Origin: Magnetospirillum sp. ME-1
GTDB lineage: Bacteria; Pseudomonadota; Alphaproteobacteria; Rhodospirillales; Magnetospirillaceae
Direction of reading: 5' to 3'
DNA length: 64,000 nt
Assembly: GCF_002105535.1 (NCBI RefSeq)
Contig: NZ_CP015848.1
Location: 2,408,624 to 2,472,623, forward strand
Part shown: positions 8,760 through 17,023 of the stretch, piece after piece
How the letters are laid out: each line of letters opens with the position of its first letter
How positions within the stretch are numbered: position 1 is the stretch's first letter
Program-made: the position numbers and the translations under genes
The notes under the pieces: model-generated
Database searches by the model: none
What the model saw: the letters and a program-made list of their open reading frames with translations, nothing else
What the model was told of the DNA's origin: nothing

Positions 8760-9590
8760 ATGGCAATTTTTCGATATCCAGGTGGCAAAGAGAGAGGCAA
8801 GCAGACAATTATTTCATTCATTCCAGAAGGTGTGGATGAAGTGATCTCCCCCTTCCTCGGAGGCGGTGCTGTAGAACTGGACCTGGGTCAACGCGGCATC
8901 CGAGTGCATGGATACGATCTGTTTGAACCATTGGTGAACTGCTGGCAGCAGATTGGGATTGATGCAGGTGCTGTCGCCGACGCTGCCCGCCAGTTCCACC
9001 CGATGGACCGGGATGGGTTCTACCAGCTTCAGAAAACGTACTTCTCCATCCCCGACCCGGTGATGCAGGCCGCAGCATTCTTCGCACTCAATCGGGCTTC
9101 ATATTCTGGTCTGACATTTTCAGGGGGCTACTCTGGGGAAAGATTCACCACATCCTGTATCAACAAATTGGCACGAACCACGATCCCCAATATCAGCATC
9201 CAGCAGGCCGACTTCACAACCAGCCTATCGTGGCACCCTGATGCCTTTGCCTACCTTGATCCGCCCTACCTCCTGCCCCCCGAAAAATCCAACCTCTATG
9301 GAATCAAAGGTGATGCCCACCGGAACTTCGATCACGTTCGACTCGCTGATGTTCTTCGGTCGCGACCAGGATGCTGGTTGCTTTCTTACAACAACGACGA
9401 ATCGGTGCGACGGCTCTATGCAGGGTATCCGATGGTCGCCACCAGTTGGACCTATGGAACCGGCAAGGTAGGGGCCGAGTTATTGGTGTTTTCCGACGAA
9501 CTGGCCGATGCAGTTGGCATGACACCAATGGGTCGTCGATTCAGTTGTTCATGGCATCGCGACGATGACCAGATGATCCAGGTCGCCTGA
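8760..9590 (+). CDS. D12-class DNA adenine N6-methyltransferase
   Basis: 276 residues, the usual size of Dam-like methylases. Residues 5-10 (RYPGGK) and 32-39 (FLGGGAVE) form the S-adenosylmethionine-binding region. DPPY at 167-170 is the catalytic motif IV of N6-adenine methylases. The order places it in the alpha/D12 class (Dam, DpnM). No restriction endonuclease lies beside it, so it is probably an orphan methylase of phage or island origin that protects or marks DNA. The target site cannot be read from the sequence. Confidence 0.92.
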   Translation: MAIFRYPGGKERGKQTIISFIPEGVDEVISPFLGGGAVELDLGQRGIRVHGYDLFEPLVNCWQQIGIDAGAVADAARQFHPMDRDGFYQLQKTYFSIPDPVMQAAAFFALNRASYSGLTFSGGYSGERFTTSCINKLARTTIPNISIQQADFTTSLSWHPDAFAYLDPPYLLPPEKSNLYGIKGDAHRNFDHVRLADVLRSRPGCWLLSYNNDESVRRLYAGYPMVATSWTYGTGKVGAELLVFSDELADAVGMTPMGRRFSCSWHRDDDQMIQVA

Positions 9591-9650
9591 TTAAACATTC
9601 ACGTCGAGATGGAGCATGACGCCGGATGGGAAACATCAGCCACAGGTCAT

Positions 9651-10079
9651 TTAGTCATGTTCGATTGATAGCCTTGAAACTGTCAACTCTATTTCATCAA
9701 TCAACTTTCGCCTCGTCACAGGTTTCACAATGTATCCATCAACATGATGGGCTTTTGCGAGCATAATTGCCTCTGGGCAGTCCTGGACTGTTACCATTAT
9801 AAAAATACAATGCGGCGTCATATTTCTAACAAACTCGAGCAACTGCAAACCATCAACATTTCCCATTGACCAGTCAGAAAGAATTATATCTGGCAATCTC
9901 TCCGTGCTATTTAAAAGCTCAATGGCTTCTTCACCGCTACTTACGGATAAAATATTGCTAAATGAATCCGCCAATAAAAGCTTGTGAATAATTTTATTAG
10001 TTGCGGCACAATCCTCAACAACTAATATTGAAAAGTCGAGAAGGTGAGCCGGATACGGCTGGTTTCTGGGATGCGACAT
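9651..10079 (-). CDS. single-domain response regulator (CheY-like receiver)
   Basis: 142 residues from the ATG at 10079, chosen because GGAG lies 7 bp before it; upstream in-frame starts lack one. The receiver fold shows the acidic pair E22-D23, the phospho-acceptor D69 (in 'IILSDWSMGNVDG'), T97 and K119. There is no output domain, so it must act through protein contact, as CheY does. No histidine kinase is adjacent; the PAS-GGDEF protein at the left edge is about 8 kb away. Its partner is unknown. Confidence 0.88.
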   Translation of the reverse strand: MSHPRNQPYPAHLLDFSILVVEDCAATNKIIHKLLLADSFSNILSVSSGEEAIELLNSTERLPDIILSDWSMGNVDGLQLLEFVRNMTPHCIFIMVTVQDCPEAIMLAKAHHVDGYIVKPVTRRKLIDEIELTVSRLSIEHD

Positions 10080-10604
10080 CTCACCACTCCATAATGGTGC
10101 GGTCTCAAGGAAATTTTGAGGCGGCATTGTGATGGATGACAAATTGAACCCGCACTTCCCATTTGGGTGGTCTATCCGCCCTTGACCAACACCACGGTAT
10201 CAAAATTTTGCTCCACCCAAAAGACGGATGGACAACTTCTTCGTCGCGGCATGAGCGTAGCAGCCCCCACTCATGATCGGACCCGAATAGAACGATAGCA
10301 GATATACATTACATGCCCCACGGGACCATCGAGTTGGCGGTTGACGATGATGGCCACATGATCCAATGCATCGCGATATCGACAACGTCAAGTTGGTAAA
10401 TCACGTATTCAAATAATTTGAGAAATATCAGAATTCATAATTGCTAAATCGACAGAATGCAAACTCGCCATGAAATAGGTATTTCATAACGAGTTGCTAA
10501 TTACATCATATTTTTCAATGCCATGGCCTTGGCCGATTTATTCTATCCTGCTATACTCGTTTTAAAGTTATCTTCTGCTTTAACTTTATGGCGAGTTGGC
10601 GACT
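10080..10604. other. intergenic spacer with a 28-codon frame
   Basis: About 520 bp between the response regulator, which reads left, and the recombinase, which reads right. A short frame at 10313-10399 encodes an acidic 28-residue peptide (...GTIELAVDDDGHMIQC...). It could be the remnant of a gene. No RNA gene or repeat is seen. Confidence 0.35.
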
Positions 10605-11186
10605 ATGGCAGGCAAACAGGCAAAGGTTCTCACGGCGACCCAAATCTCGACAGTTTTGCTTCATCTTGGATCGACCCGACATGCAGCACGAGATCGTGTG
10701 ATGTTCCTGCTGTCCGCGAAGGCCGGTTTTCGGGCCAAAGAAATCGCCATGATCACATGGTCGATGGTACTGACCGCTACCGGTGAGGTCGGGGATGTCA
10801 TCCACCTGGAGGACAAAGCCACCAAGCGTTTGTCCGGCCGGTCGATTCCTTTGAACCGTGAACTGCGTGCTGCCCTGTTCGAACTCCATGGCAGTGGAAT
10901 TCGCAGTCCAGACCATCCCGTAATCTTTTCCGAACGCGGTGTGGGGATGACGGCGAACACCGTCGTCGCGTGGTTCGCTCGTCTCTATAGCCGACTTGGG
11001 TTCCAGGGCTGCTCATCGCATTCGGGAAGAAGGACGTTCGTCACCAATGCTGCGAGGAAGGTCGGACAGGCCGGTGGCTCTCTCCGTGATGTCCAGCAGC
11101 TTGCCGGGCATCGCAGCCTGACTATGACCGCCCGATACATCGAATCCGATTCCGATTCACAGCGGCGTCTGGTCAACATGATCTGA
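10605..11186 (+). CDS. short tyrosine recombinase, catalytic domain only
   Basis: 193 residues from the ATG at 10605. The catalytic set of tyrosine recombinases is visible: R43 (AGFRAKEI), H139-x-x-R142 (HSGRR), H169 (AGHRSL) and the nucleophile Y178 (ARYIE). It lacks the usual N-terminal SAM-like core-binding domain; normal integrases are 300-450 residues. It is either a minimal recombinase or one that lost its N-terminus with catalysis apparently intact. A relic with the same C-terminal sequence lies at 12339-12437. Confidence 0.85.
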   Translation: MAGKQAKVLTATQISTVLLHLGSTRHAARDRVMFLLSAKAGFRAKEIAMITWSMVLTATGEVGDVIHLEDKATKRLSGRSIPLNRELRAALFELHGSGIRSPDHPVIFSERGVGMTANTVVAWFARLYSRLGFQGCSSHSGRRTFVTNAARKVGQAGGSLRDVQQLAGHRSLTMTARYIESDSDSQRRLVNMI

Positions 11187-11601
11187 CAGCCTTTGTCGGC
11201 ACCACGGAAGTGTGCAGGAAAGGTTGATCTCCAATCAGCCTGCTGAGCCACGAGACAGAACCCGATTTGGGCGTGTCCCCCTCCAAAAACCTGACGCAAC
11301 AGAGTGATATTGCTTTGGTGCAGGAAAAATTTGGCGTGTTGGCGAGATAAACTCAATGCGATAAAATTTAGTTTTCCCAACGACTAATTCCATATGGGCC
11401 TACCAAGGCAGTGGATTGCGATGCGAAACTTTTCACGCATAGAGTGTCCTGCTTGCCTTAAACACTCCAAATATAAATATCACTGACCATCACCATCGCT
11501 CAAACTTTGCGACCCAGCTACGTTATTTTCAGCCCTACGAACAGTCAGTTTTTAATACAGAACCAAAACAGCCGTTTGGTACTGCCGCTGGAGATTTGGC
11601 A
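11187..11601. other. intergenic spacer, no gene seen
   Basis: About 410 bp, AT-rich toward the right end. Only short overlapping frames occur. The promoter of the hemerythrin gene should lie in the right half. Confidence 0.4.
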
Positions 11602-12054
11602 ATGAAATACGAATACTTCGTGTGGACAGACAGCTTGCTAATTGGGAACGAAACAATTGATAACGACCATAAGGTATTTTTCGACATAGCCAATCTCATT
11701 GTAGATTTGGCCAACTCCGGCGAAGCAGATGCACGATCCTTCAGAGACTCCGTAAAGCTTCTAAAAAATTACGCCAGAGCACACTTTGATCGTGAAGAGC
11801 TATTCATGAGGCGGATTGGATACGCTCAATGGATAGATAACCATATTGAAAGACATGAACAGTTTCTTGCAATTATTAATGAACAAGCACTAAGCATTTG
11901 CGTCGATGATCGGAAGGCTATTTATTTTCTTGCCAATACAATTAATGATTGGATAAATTCGCACATCAAAGAAGAAGATCAAAAACTAAAAAAATACATT
12001 GATGAGATGGGGATTGATGGCGGCACAATCGCTAATTATATGAAATTTGATTAG
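11602..12054 (+). CDS. bacteriohemerythrin
   Basis: 150 residues, the normal length of single-domain bacteriohemerythrins. The start at 11602 has GGAG 8 bp upstream. The iron ligands are visible in order: His in 'IDNDHKVFF', His and Glu in 'HFDREELFM', His-x3-His in 'HIERHEQF', and His with Asp in 'HIKEEDQ'. Such proteins bind O2 at a di-iron site and serve in oxygen sensing or storage; they are numerous in magnetotactic bacteria. This copy is AT-rich compared with the core copy at 39130, so it was probably acquired. Confidence 0.92.
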   Translation: MKYEYFVWTDSLLIGNETIDNDHKVFFDIANLIVDLANSGEADARSFRDSVKLLKNYARAHFDREELFMRRIGYAQWIDNHIERHEQFLAIINEQALSICVDDRKAIYFLANTINDWINSHIKEEDQKLKKYIDEMGIDGGTIANYMKFD

Positions 12055-12338
12055 CCAAATTATTTAACATTTGCATAACTTGTTGAAAAAATTAACAAGA
12101 CAAGCATGCGTGAATGCACGGGTGAGCAGAGTGGGCTCAAGATGCCAGCCAATAAAATTATGCCATGCCATAGACGAGCCACAAAGGCACGAGATAGATT
12201 GTGACGCTTAAAGCTGGATCATAAATTTAAGGCAAATTATATAAACACTAACTGCATTGACCAAATGCGTAAGATTTAGCGATTTTGATGCTGTCAAAAG
12301 AAAGCCTTGGCTCCTCTGGCACCCATCGTGTTCTGAGT
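12055..12338. other. intergenic spacer, no gene seen
   Basis: About 285 bp of AT-rich sequence after the hemerythrin gene. I see no terminator hairpin or gene. Confidence 0.35.
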
Positions 12339-12437
12339 GAATCCCAACGTGAGCAGAAAATTGGGCAGGCCGATGAATCATTGCGGAGGGTTAAGCGATT
12401 TGCTGGTCATCGCATTTTGCCGATGACATCCCCCTAA
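12339..12437 (+). pseudogene. C-terminal relic of a tyrosine recombinase
   Basis: Read in one frame, this stretch gives 'KIGQADESLRRVKRFAGHR' and then 'ILPMTSP' before TAA. It aligns with residues about 153-175 of the recombinase at 10605-11186 ('KVGQAGGSLRDVQQLAGHR' then 'SLTMT'). The tyrosine nucleophile and all upstream catalytic residues are missing. It is a decayed paralogue, not a working gene. Confidence 0.65.
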
Positions 12438-12481
12438 TTGATCACCAACCTGCCCCGGTAACGCAATCCGATGATGATCTG

Positions 12482-12919
12482 CTACTCGACCTTGTTGCGA
12501 CGGTGCCTCGCCTTGATCTTGGCAGCCTCCAGAGGTTCATCGAGTTCACCGGCCTTCACGGCAGTGGCGATCTGTTCCAACACCTTGATGGCATCGGCAT
12601 TGGCTTTACCGGCGACAATCGTATTGGGCATCCCCTGTCCCTGAAGTTCGACAGGCGTCCTGCCGTAACGAATTTCCAGCAGCAGGTTACCGTCTTTGGC
12701 CGACCGCCAGAACCAGGGTTGGGGCGGACGACTGATGCTTAGACGGGTGTTGCCGCCTTCGGTTCCCTTGGAATATCGAACCCGTTCCACCGTGTAGTTC
12801 GGATTCTTCAGCAGTTCCACCTGATTATGAATGCCGTCCAGCACAACCTGCCGGGGGGACTTCTTGCGTGCTTCGGAAACAAGCATCTTCTTCTCTTCGG
12901 AAAACTTAAGCTGCAACAT
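12482..12919 (-). CDS. small hypothetical protein, DUF6641-like
   Basis: 145 residues from the ATG at 12919, chosen because GGAGG lies 6 bp upstream. A charged helical N-terminus is followed by 'RPPQPWFWRSAKDGNLLLEIRYG', then a helix with 'LEQIATAVKAGELDEPLEAA' and a basic tail. The layout matches the DUF6641-type family found near phage and plasmid genes, of unknown function. The protein at 8240-8632 shows the same order of elements. Confidence 0.65.
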   Translation of the reverse strand: MLQLKFSEEKKMLVSEARKKSPRQVVLDGIHNQVELLKNPNYTVERVRYSKGTEGGNTRLSISRPPQPWFWRSAKDGNLLLEIRYGRTPVELQGQGMPNTIVAGKANADAIKVLEQIATAVKAGELDEPLEAAKIKARHRRNKVE

Positions 12920-13346
12920 AATGGCCTCCATGCATCAACATTGCATGAATGATATAGCCGTATTTACTAAAGGCCAAGATGGCCACATGAATATATTTCA
13001 TGATATGGCCGCACGGCCACATGGTGTCTCGACATCAATGTAGTGATGGATTTAGCCATCAGTCGTTAAGCCTGATAAGTGATCGCAATTCATTTCACAA
13101 AATGGTCTGATTTCTCCATGGATGGAAGTTAGCAAGGTCATACCGGCCTGCGACCTGATTCGATATGGCTGAATATTTCCGCATATATTAGCCATCGGCA
13201 AATAACAAACAAATTGCCGGTTCATGTTAGCCCGACAGAAAATAGCTCGTCGAGGGCATGATACGCCTTCGGCTACTTCATGTGATGCGGCATGAGCCGC
13301 CACAGGCGTAACCGATCTGATTTCCTGCCAGAGGCAGGGTGGTTTT
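12920..13346. other. AT-rich spacer before the tandem repeats
   Basis: About 430 bp with no supported gene. It contains several copies of short words such as TGGCCACATG near 12980-13025 on both strands. These could be protein-binding sites but are too short to be sure. Confidence 0.35.
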
Positions 13347-13558
13347 GAGACAGAACGAAGTGATGAGTTGTCGGTGTTGTAGCCATGAACTTATGAACTG
13401 AATTCATCTCGACGCCGAAGGCGTCCCGGTGTTGAGACAGAACGAAGTGATGAGTTGTCGGTGTTGTAACTACGAAATCATGAACGGACTTCATCTCGAC
13501 GCCGAAGGCGTCATGGTGTTGAGACAAACGAAAGGAGTGAGTTGTCGGTGTTGTATAT
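13347..13558. repeat. 87-bp tandem repeats, about 2.5 copies
   Basis: Unit 1 starts at 13347, unit 2 at 13434 and a partial unit 3 at 13520, all with GAGACA(G)AACGAA. Each full unit also carries the core GAGTTGTCGGTGTTGTA and the perfect palindrome GACGCCGAAGGCGTC (13411-13425 and 13498-13512). On the minus strand the array is an open frame with Thr-His-rich repeats, but I read this as a by-product of the repeat. With the iteron-like repeats just downstream it may form a binding or replication region. Confidence 0.8.
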
Positions 13559-13584
13559 ATCTGATTCATAAATAGCCATGTTGG

Positions 13585-13679
13585 ACTTAGTCCGTATTGA
13601 AGAGCAATACGGACTAACTTTCCAACTTGTCCTGCAATACGGACTAACTCAATGACTTAGCCTTCAATACGGACTAACT
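13585..13679. repeat. iteron-like 15-bp repeats, three direct and one inverted
   Basis: CAATACGGACTAACT occurs at 13605, 13635 and 13665, spaced by exactly 30 bp. An inverted copy with one mismatch lies at 13585-13599 and can pair with the first direct copy across a 5-bp loop. A 30-bp period puts each site on the same face of the helix, as in plasmid iterons or cooperative operators. They end 20 bp before the gene at 13700. Confidence 0.85.
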
Positions 13680-13699
13680 ACAGAAACAGGAAAAAGGAA

Positions 13700-14269
13700 A
13701 TGAACCAATCACTTGAACTTGAGTATATCTGCATATGGGCGGAAACGCCCAAAACAGAACCGAAGCGGGGACGGAAATCCGTCTCATTTTCGGATCGCTA
13801 TGTATTCACCGGAAACGTAATTATCGACGGGACCACATATCGCGTTCAATTTGTGGAACACAAGGACGTGACTAAGCTACTCAATGGCGTCCATAAGAGC
13901 CGGGCCAGCCATGTCGAGCTATACCGTGTCTATCACGAAGCCCATCAGGCCCAGGAACGGACCTATTTCAGCCCTGTGATAGCCAAAACGGACGGACGGA
14001 TCGGCGAACCAGCGGCAATTGGCAATGAGGACACATTGCTGCCGTACTTCGTCCTATCCCGAAACGGGTTGATGATCGTGATCGACTTGAAAGCAATCAA
14101 TATCAGCAAGCCATCCGATGAAGACCCACGTCTTGGTACCATCGAGCACATTCAAACCCTGACGACCCAAAGGGGTGAGATCATCGTGGTGCCGGGCAAA
14201 TACATGCGATGGGTTTGGCGTCGTCCGACACACAAGCCGATCCCAGCTACTACGCCGAAAGCTGCGTGA
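13700..14269 (+). CDS. hypothetical protein downstream of iteron-like repeats
   Basis: 189 residues with an AAGGA ribosome-binding site. The N-terminus has a basic stretch (KTEPKRGRKSVSF), then beta-rich segments (YVFTGNVIIDGTTYRVQFVEH) and a helical 'HVELYRVYHEAHQAQERTYF'. There is no recognised domain. Its place right after the repeats suggests it either binds them (replication initiator or autoregulator) or is controlled through them. It lacks an obvious Rep winged-helix signature, so this stays open. Confidence 0.6.
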   Translation: MNQSLELEYICIWAETPKTEPKRGRKSVSFSDRYVFTGNVIIDGTTYRVQFVEHKDVTKLLNGVHKSRASHVELYRVYHEAHQAQERTYFSPVIAKTDGRIGEPAAIGNEDTLLPYFVLSRNGLMIVIDLKAINISKPSDEDPRLGTIEHIQTLTTQRGEIIVVPGKYMRWVWRRPTHKPIPATTPKAA

Positions 14270-14317
14270 TCATGAATGTGGTGTGGCAGGAGGAGGTACT
14301 TCCTGCCACATCCCCCA

Positions 14318-14626
14318 TCACCTCACCCGACGCCATATTTCGGTCCATGCTTCATTTTCCAGAATCTTGAGTGCCTTGACACCTTCTTGCAGTTCCTTGA
14401 TCTGAATTTCATCGGAACAAAGAACTGATGCTTCATTTGTCGAATCAATCACCTCAGACACATTTGATGCCAAAGCCAAAAGTGCTTCTGTCGAAATTCG
14501 TCTGCCTCTTGATTTTGAACTACTAAGGTAGCTTTCGCTTCTGTTTAACCATTCACCAAATTCGCGAACAGAAGTTACAATTCCCAACGAATGAAACTCT
14601 TTATATATCTCTTCTAATTTTCGCAT
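14318..14626 (-). CDS. DUF6626-like small helix-turn-helix protein
   Basis: 102 residues with AGGAG 6 bp before the ATG. The N-terminal 60 residues ('LEEIYKEFHSLGIVTSVREFGEWL', 'SESYLSSSKSRGRRIS') look like the DUF6626 family common in alphaproteobacteria, with a helix-turn-helix-like layout. A coiled C-terminal helix follows. It may be a small DNA-binding regulator. The dual-specificity phosphatase gene is divergent from it. Confidence 0.6.
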   Translation of the reverse strand: MRKLEEIYKEFHSLGIVTSVREFGEWLNRSESYLSSSKSRGRRISTEALLALASNVSEVIDSTNEASVLCSDEIQIKELQEGVKALKILENEAWTEIWRRVR

Positions 14627-14761
14627 GAACGACTCCTGCTGTTGCAGGTGTATTTATCCCAGCAGCGAACGCCTTCATATGGAGGCACTTATTTTGATCG
14701 CCCAAATTGGCCGACACATTCAAACCTGATATTGTTCACGGCCATGAACAGGGGGAGCATC

Positions 14762-15307
14762 ATGACCAGGACGAAATTGCCCTTCACCATGTCGATCTGC
14801 GGGCTGGATGAGCTTGCAGACGAACTGGAAGCCTTCAACCCAACGCACGTCATCTCAATCTTGGACCCTGGGGAGGACGATCATGACCCACTGGTCTTCC
14901 CTGGATTGATCAAGGTGCTGAGTCTCAGATTTTTTGACCTGCATGCCATGGGGGGAGTCGTCGGAAGGTCTCTTGATCGACAGGGACGGAACGAACACCC
15001 AAGCGTGGACCATGCCGAATCCATCATCCAGTTTGGCAGGGTAATTCCTGCTGGAGCCAGGGTGCTGATCCATTGTTGGGCCGGGGTATCGAGGTCCACC
15101 GCAGCGGCATATGTACTGGCCTGCCTGCACATGACCACAGATGAAGCCATGGACCTGATCCTCGGTCTTCGTCCAGGTGCCATGCCCAATCGCCTGATTG
15201 TCCGATTCGCGGACAAGATTCTTGGGTTTGAAGGGCGAATGGTTGCCGCGATTGATGGTCATAAGCAAGGAGTTGATCGCCGGTCAATCAGATCGAGCAG
15301 ACGCTGA
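14762..15307 (+). CDS. dual-specificity-type protein tyrosine phosphatase
   Basis: 181 residues from the ATG at 14762, which has GGGGGAG just upstream. Residues 104-112 read HCWAGVSRS, the Cys-based phosphatase signature HCxxGxSRS. A conserved Asp before it ('VISILDPGEDDHD', about 31-41) could be the general acid. The family removes phosphate from Tyr, Ser/Thr or non-protein substrates through a Cys-phosphate intermediate. No signal peptide is present, so it is cytosolic. No kinase is adjacent; the substrate is unknown. Confidence 0.85.
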   Translation: MTRTKLPFTMSICGLDELADELEAFNPTHVISILDPGEDDHDPLVFPGLIKVLSLRFFDLHAMGGVVGRSLDRQGRNEHPSVDHAESIIQFGRVIPAGARVLIHCWAGVSRSTAAAYVLACLHMTTDEAMDLILGLRPGAMPNRLIVRFADKILGFEGRMVAAIDGHKQGVDRRSIRSSRR

Positions 15308-15450
15308 GCATCATGTAATGCACCTCGGAGCAGATCAAGGAGGGCCATTACCTCAAATCTAATGAGGTTTTCATCATAAACAGGCGGCAATCGTCCCGGA
15401 GCAACAGAAACAGCATCTTCCGGTGAAATAGTAAAATCATTCAATCGCAT
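15259..15450 (-). CDS. possible small protein overlapping the phosphatase 3' end
   Basis: A 63-codon frame that overlaps the 3' end of the phosphatase gene by 49 bp on the other strand. The N-terminus is plausible (MRLNDFTISPEDAVSV) and is followed by a helix (FEVMALLDLLRGALHDAQRLLDLI). No strong ribosome-binding site is seen. It fills a spacer that otherwise has no gene. Confidence 0.35.
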   Translation of the reverse strand: MRLNDFTISPEDAVSVAPGRLPPVYDENLIRFEVMALLDLLRGALHDAQRLLDLIDRRSTPCL

Positions 15451-15532
15451 AATATACTCCGCACATATTGATAAATGTATTTATGCAGCTATACTAAAAT
15501 AGGCACATATATCAGATTGCTTGGAGGGCATT

Positions 15533-16132
15533 ATGCGTTCGCGAAGCATCCTGCTATCAGTCTGCTTACTAATCATGTCGGTCATCACCGCGAACGCCCA
15601 GGAAGGCGTCTTTTTTACGACTGACAAAGGTGTTGCCGGTGTGGTTAAGGCCGCTCCTCCACCCGTGTATCCACGCGATCCGGGCCTGCCCAATTATTAT
15701 TCCATTGGCTCGAAGCCCACGCCGCCACTCACATATGACGAGATCAACACCCCAGGATACTGGCACCGTGAGCAATTGGCCGTCCTGGGCAGGGATGCGA
15801 ATGGCATGAACCTGCATGATCGTGGGGTGTACTGCTCGTCCCAGGAACGTAAGGTGAGCCGCTATGCCGAAATTTCCTCGCAGTGGTTAAGCGATCACGA
15901 TTTGTGGTTTACCCCGTCGGCTGGCTTTATTCCCCATGGGATCGTGATGTCTGAATCGCGAGACATTTTGACCTATGCACAAGTCGCATTACGCGACATC
16001 CGATACATCAAACACAATGGTGCACAAATTCAGCACTGCGATGACGTTGCTGCGTTTGCGATCATGCGAATGCAAAAATTATTGGAAAAATACCCGGAAG
16101 ACCCTGGCTGGGTGGAACGCGTCAGAAATTAG
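15533..16132 (+). CDS. secreted hypothetical protein
   Basis: 199 residues from the ATG at 15533, preceded by TTGGAGGG. A clear Sec signal peptide (residues 1-23, MRSRSILLSVCLLIMSVITA with cleavage after ANA) sends it to the periplasm or outside. The mature part is Pro- and Tyr-rich near its start and has Cys residues (GVYCSS, QHCDD) that could form a disulfide. No family is recognised. Its stop overlaps the stop of the convergent gene at 16129 by 3-4 bp. Confidence 0.7.
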   Translation: MRSRSILLSVCLLIMSVITANAQEGVFFTTDKGVAGVVKAAPPPVYPRDPGLPNYYSIGSKPTPPLTYDEINTPGYWHREQLAVLGRDANGMNLHDRGVYCSSQERKVSRYAEISSQWLSDHDLWFTPSAGFIPHGIVMSESRDILTYAQVALRDIRYIKHNGAQIQHCDDVAAFAIMRMQKLLEKYPEDPGWVERVRN

Positions 16133-16950
16133 CGGCATTGTAAAGAGGCAACGTCTTCCTGGACACGCCCAGGATATTCATTAGGCATAAATGGGCCATC
16201 AATTCGGGGCCACAATGGAATGCTCCGATAAAGCGGAACGATATAGCATGATGGGGTGTCTTCATCGGCAAATGCAGGGTCAAATGGATCATTCATGCTC
16301 GCCTGACTGACGGAAATTATAACAAGTGGCAACTTGTTATTGTGTGCCCACGATTTTGCCTTCTCAAGTGACAATGGGCAAATTGGGGCAATCTTAATTG
16401 GATGCCTTGTCACCCTAACCAATACGGAAATTAATTTTCCATCAACGCCTTCAATAACCATGTTTGGCGTTGTCGAACATGCCCAATTTAGCCACCTAAT
16501 TTTACCACCGCCTTTCCTAAAATGGTTAATTGACGCACCAATCCCGCTCCATAGCAATTCATGCGGACCAATCTCAACTCCATCGCAACTGTATTTCTCG
16601 TCATGCCTCCAGTCATATAATTCATTGTTTTCAATATTGATAAGCGAGATGTTTTTAACCTCAAGATTTTGAGTTAAAGCCACAGAGCAAATGCACGCGA
16701 TGGCTCTGTTGTCAGCGGCAACGGTAATCAGATTTACGCGTTTATCTTTAGAGCGAATCCACCCGTCATTGCCTTCGACTTCAACCGAAATCTCAGCGAT
16801 AACCAGCCGTTGGGTGTGTCTGGCAGCCAAATCATATGATGAATGGGGGTCTGCCTTAACAAAAAGTATGTCATATCCATCTGCCGCAAGCCACTCAGCG
16901 GCAAAAATAGCCGCACAATGATGAGCTTCAGCCCATTTTTTCTCGTCCAT
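16129..16950 (-). CDS. hypothetical protein, possibly nuclease-fold
   Basis: 273 residues from the ATG at 16950, chosen because GGGGG lies about 6 bp upstream; upstream ATGs at 16962 and 16974 are weaker. Near the N-terminus 'GYDILFVKADPHSSYDLAARH' followed by 'LVIAEISVEVEG' recalls the D...ExK core of restriction-like nuclease folds, but Lys is replaced by Ser, so catalysis is doubtful. The rest is a mixed alpha/beta protein of unknown family. Convergent with the secreted protein gene. Confidence 0.6.
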   Translation of the reverse strand: MDEKKWAEAHHCAAIFAAEWLAADGYDILFVKADPHSSYDLAARHTQRLVIAEISVEVEGNDGWIRSKDKRVNLITVAADNRAIACICSVALTQNLEVKNISLINIENNELYDWRHDEKYSCDGVEIGPHELLWSGIGASINHFRKGGGKIRWLNWACSTTPNMVIEGVDGKLISVLVRVTRHPIKIAPICPLSLEKAKSWAHNNKLPLVIISVSQASMNDPFDPAFADEDTPSCYIVPLYRSIPLWPRIDGPFMPNEYPGRVQEDVASLQCR

Positions 16951-17023
16951 TTTCGCCCCCATTTCTGTCAACATTAGAATTGCGAATATTAAGAATCATA
17001 GGCCAAATAACTTACAAATTTCA

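Noticed and set aside
13411-13512. GGCGTCCCGG near 13420 as the second attachment site matching the tRNA-Arg end
   Set aside because: Only about 10 bp match and they are part of the tandem-repeat palindrome, so the match is by chance.
13273-13569. A 98-codon minus-strand frame with Thr-His-rich repeats
   Set aside because: It is fully explained by the 87-bp tandem repeats, whose length is a multiple of three in one unit only, and it has no ribosome-binding site.
13347-13679. CRISPR array
   Set aside because: Units of 87 bp and 30-bp-spaced 15-mers have nearly constant spacer sequence lengths but no unique 30-40 bp spacers, and there are no cas genes.
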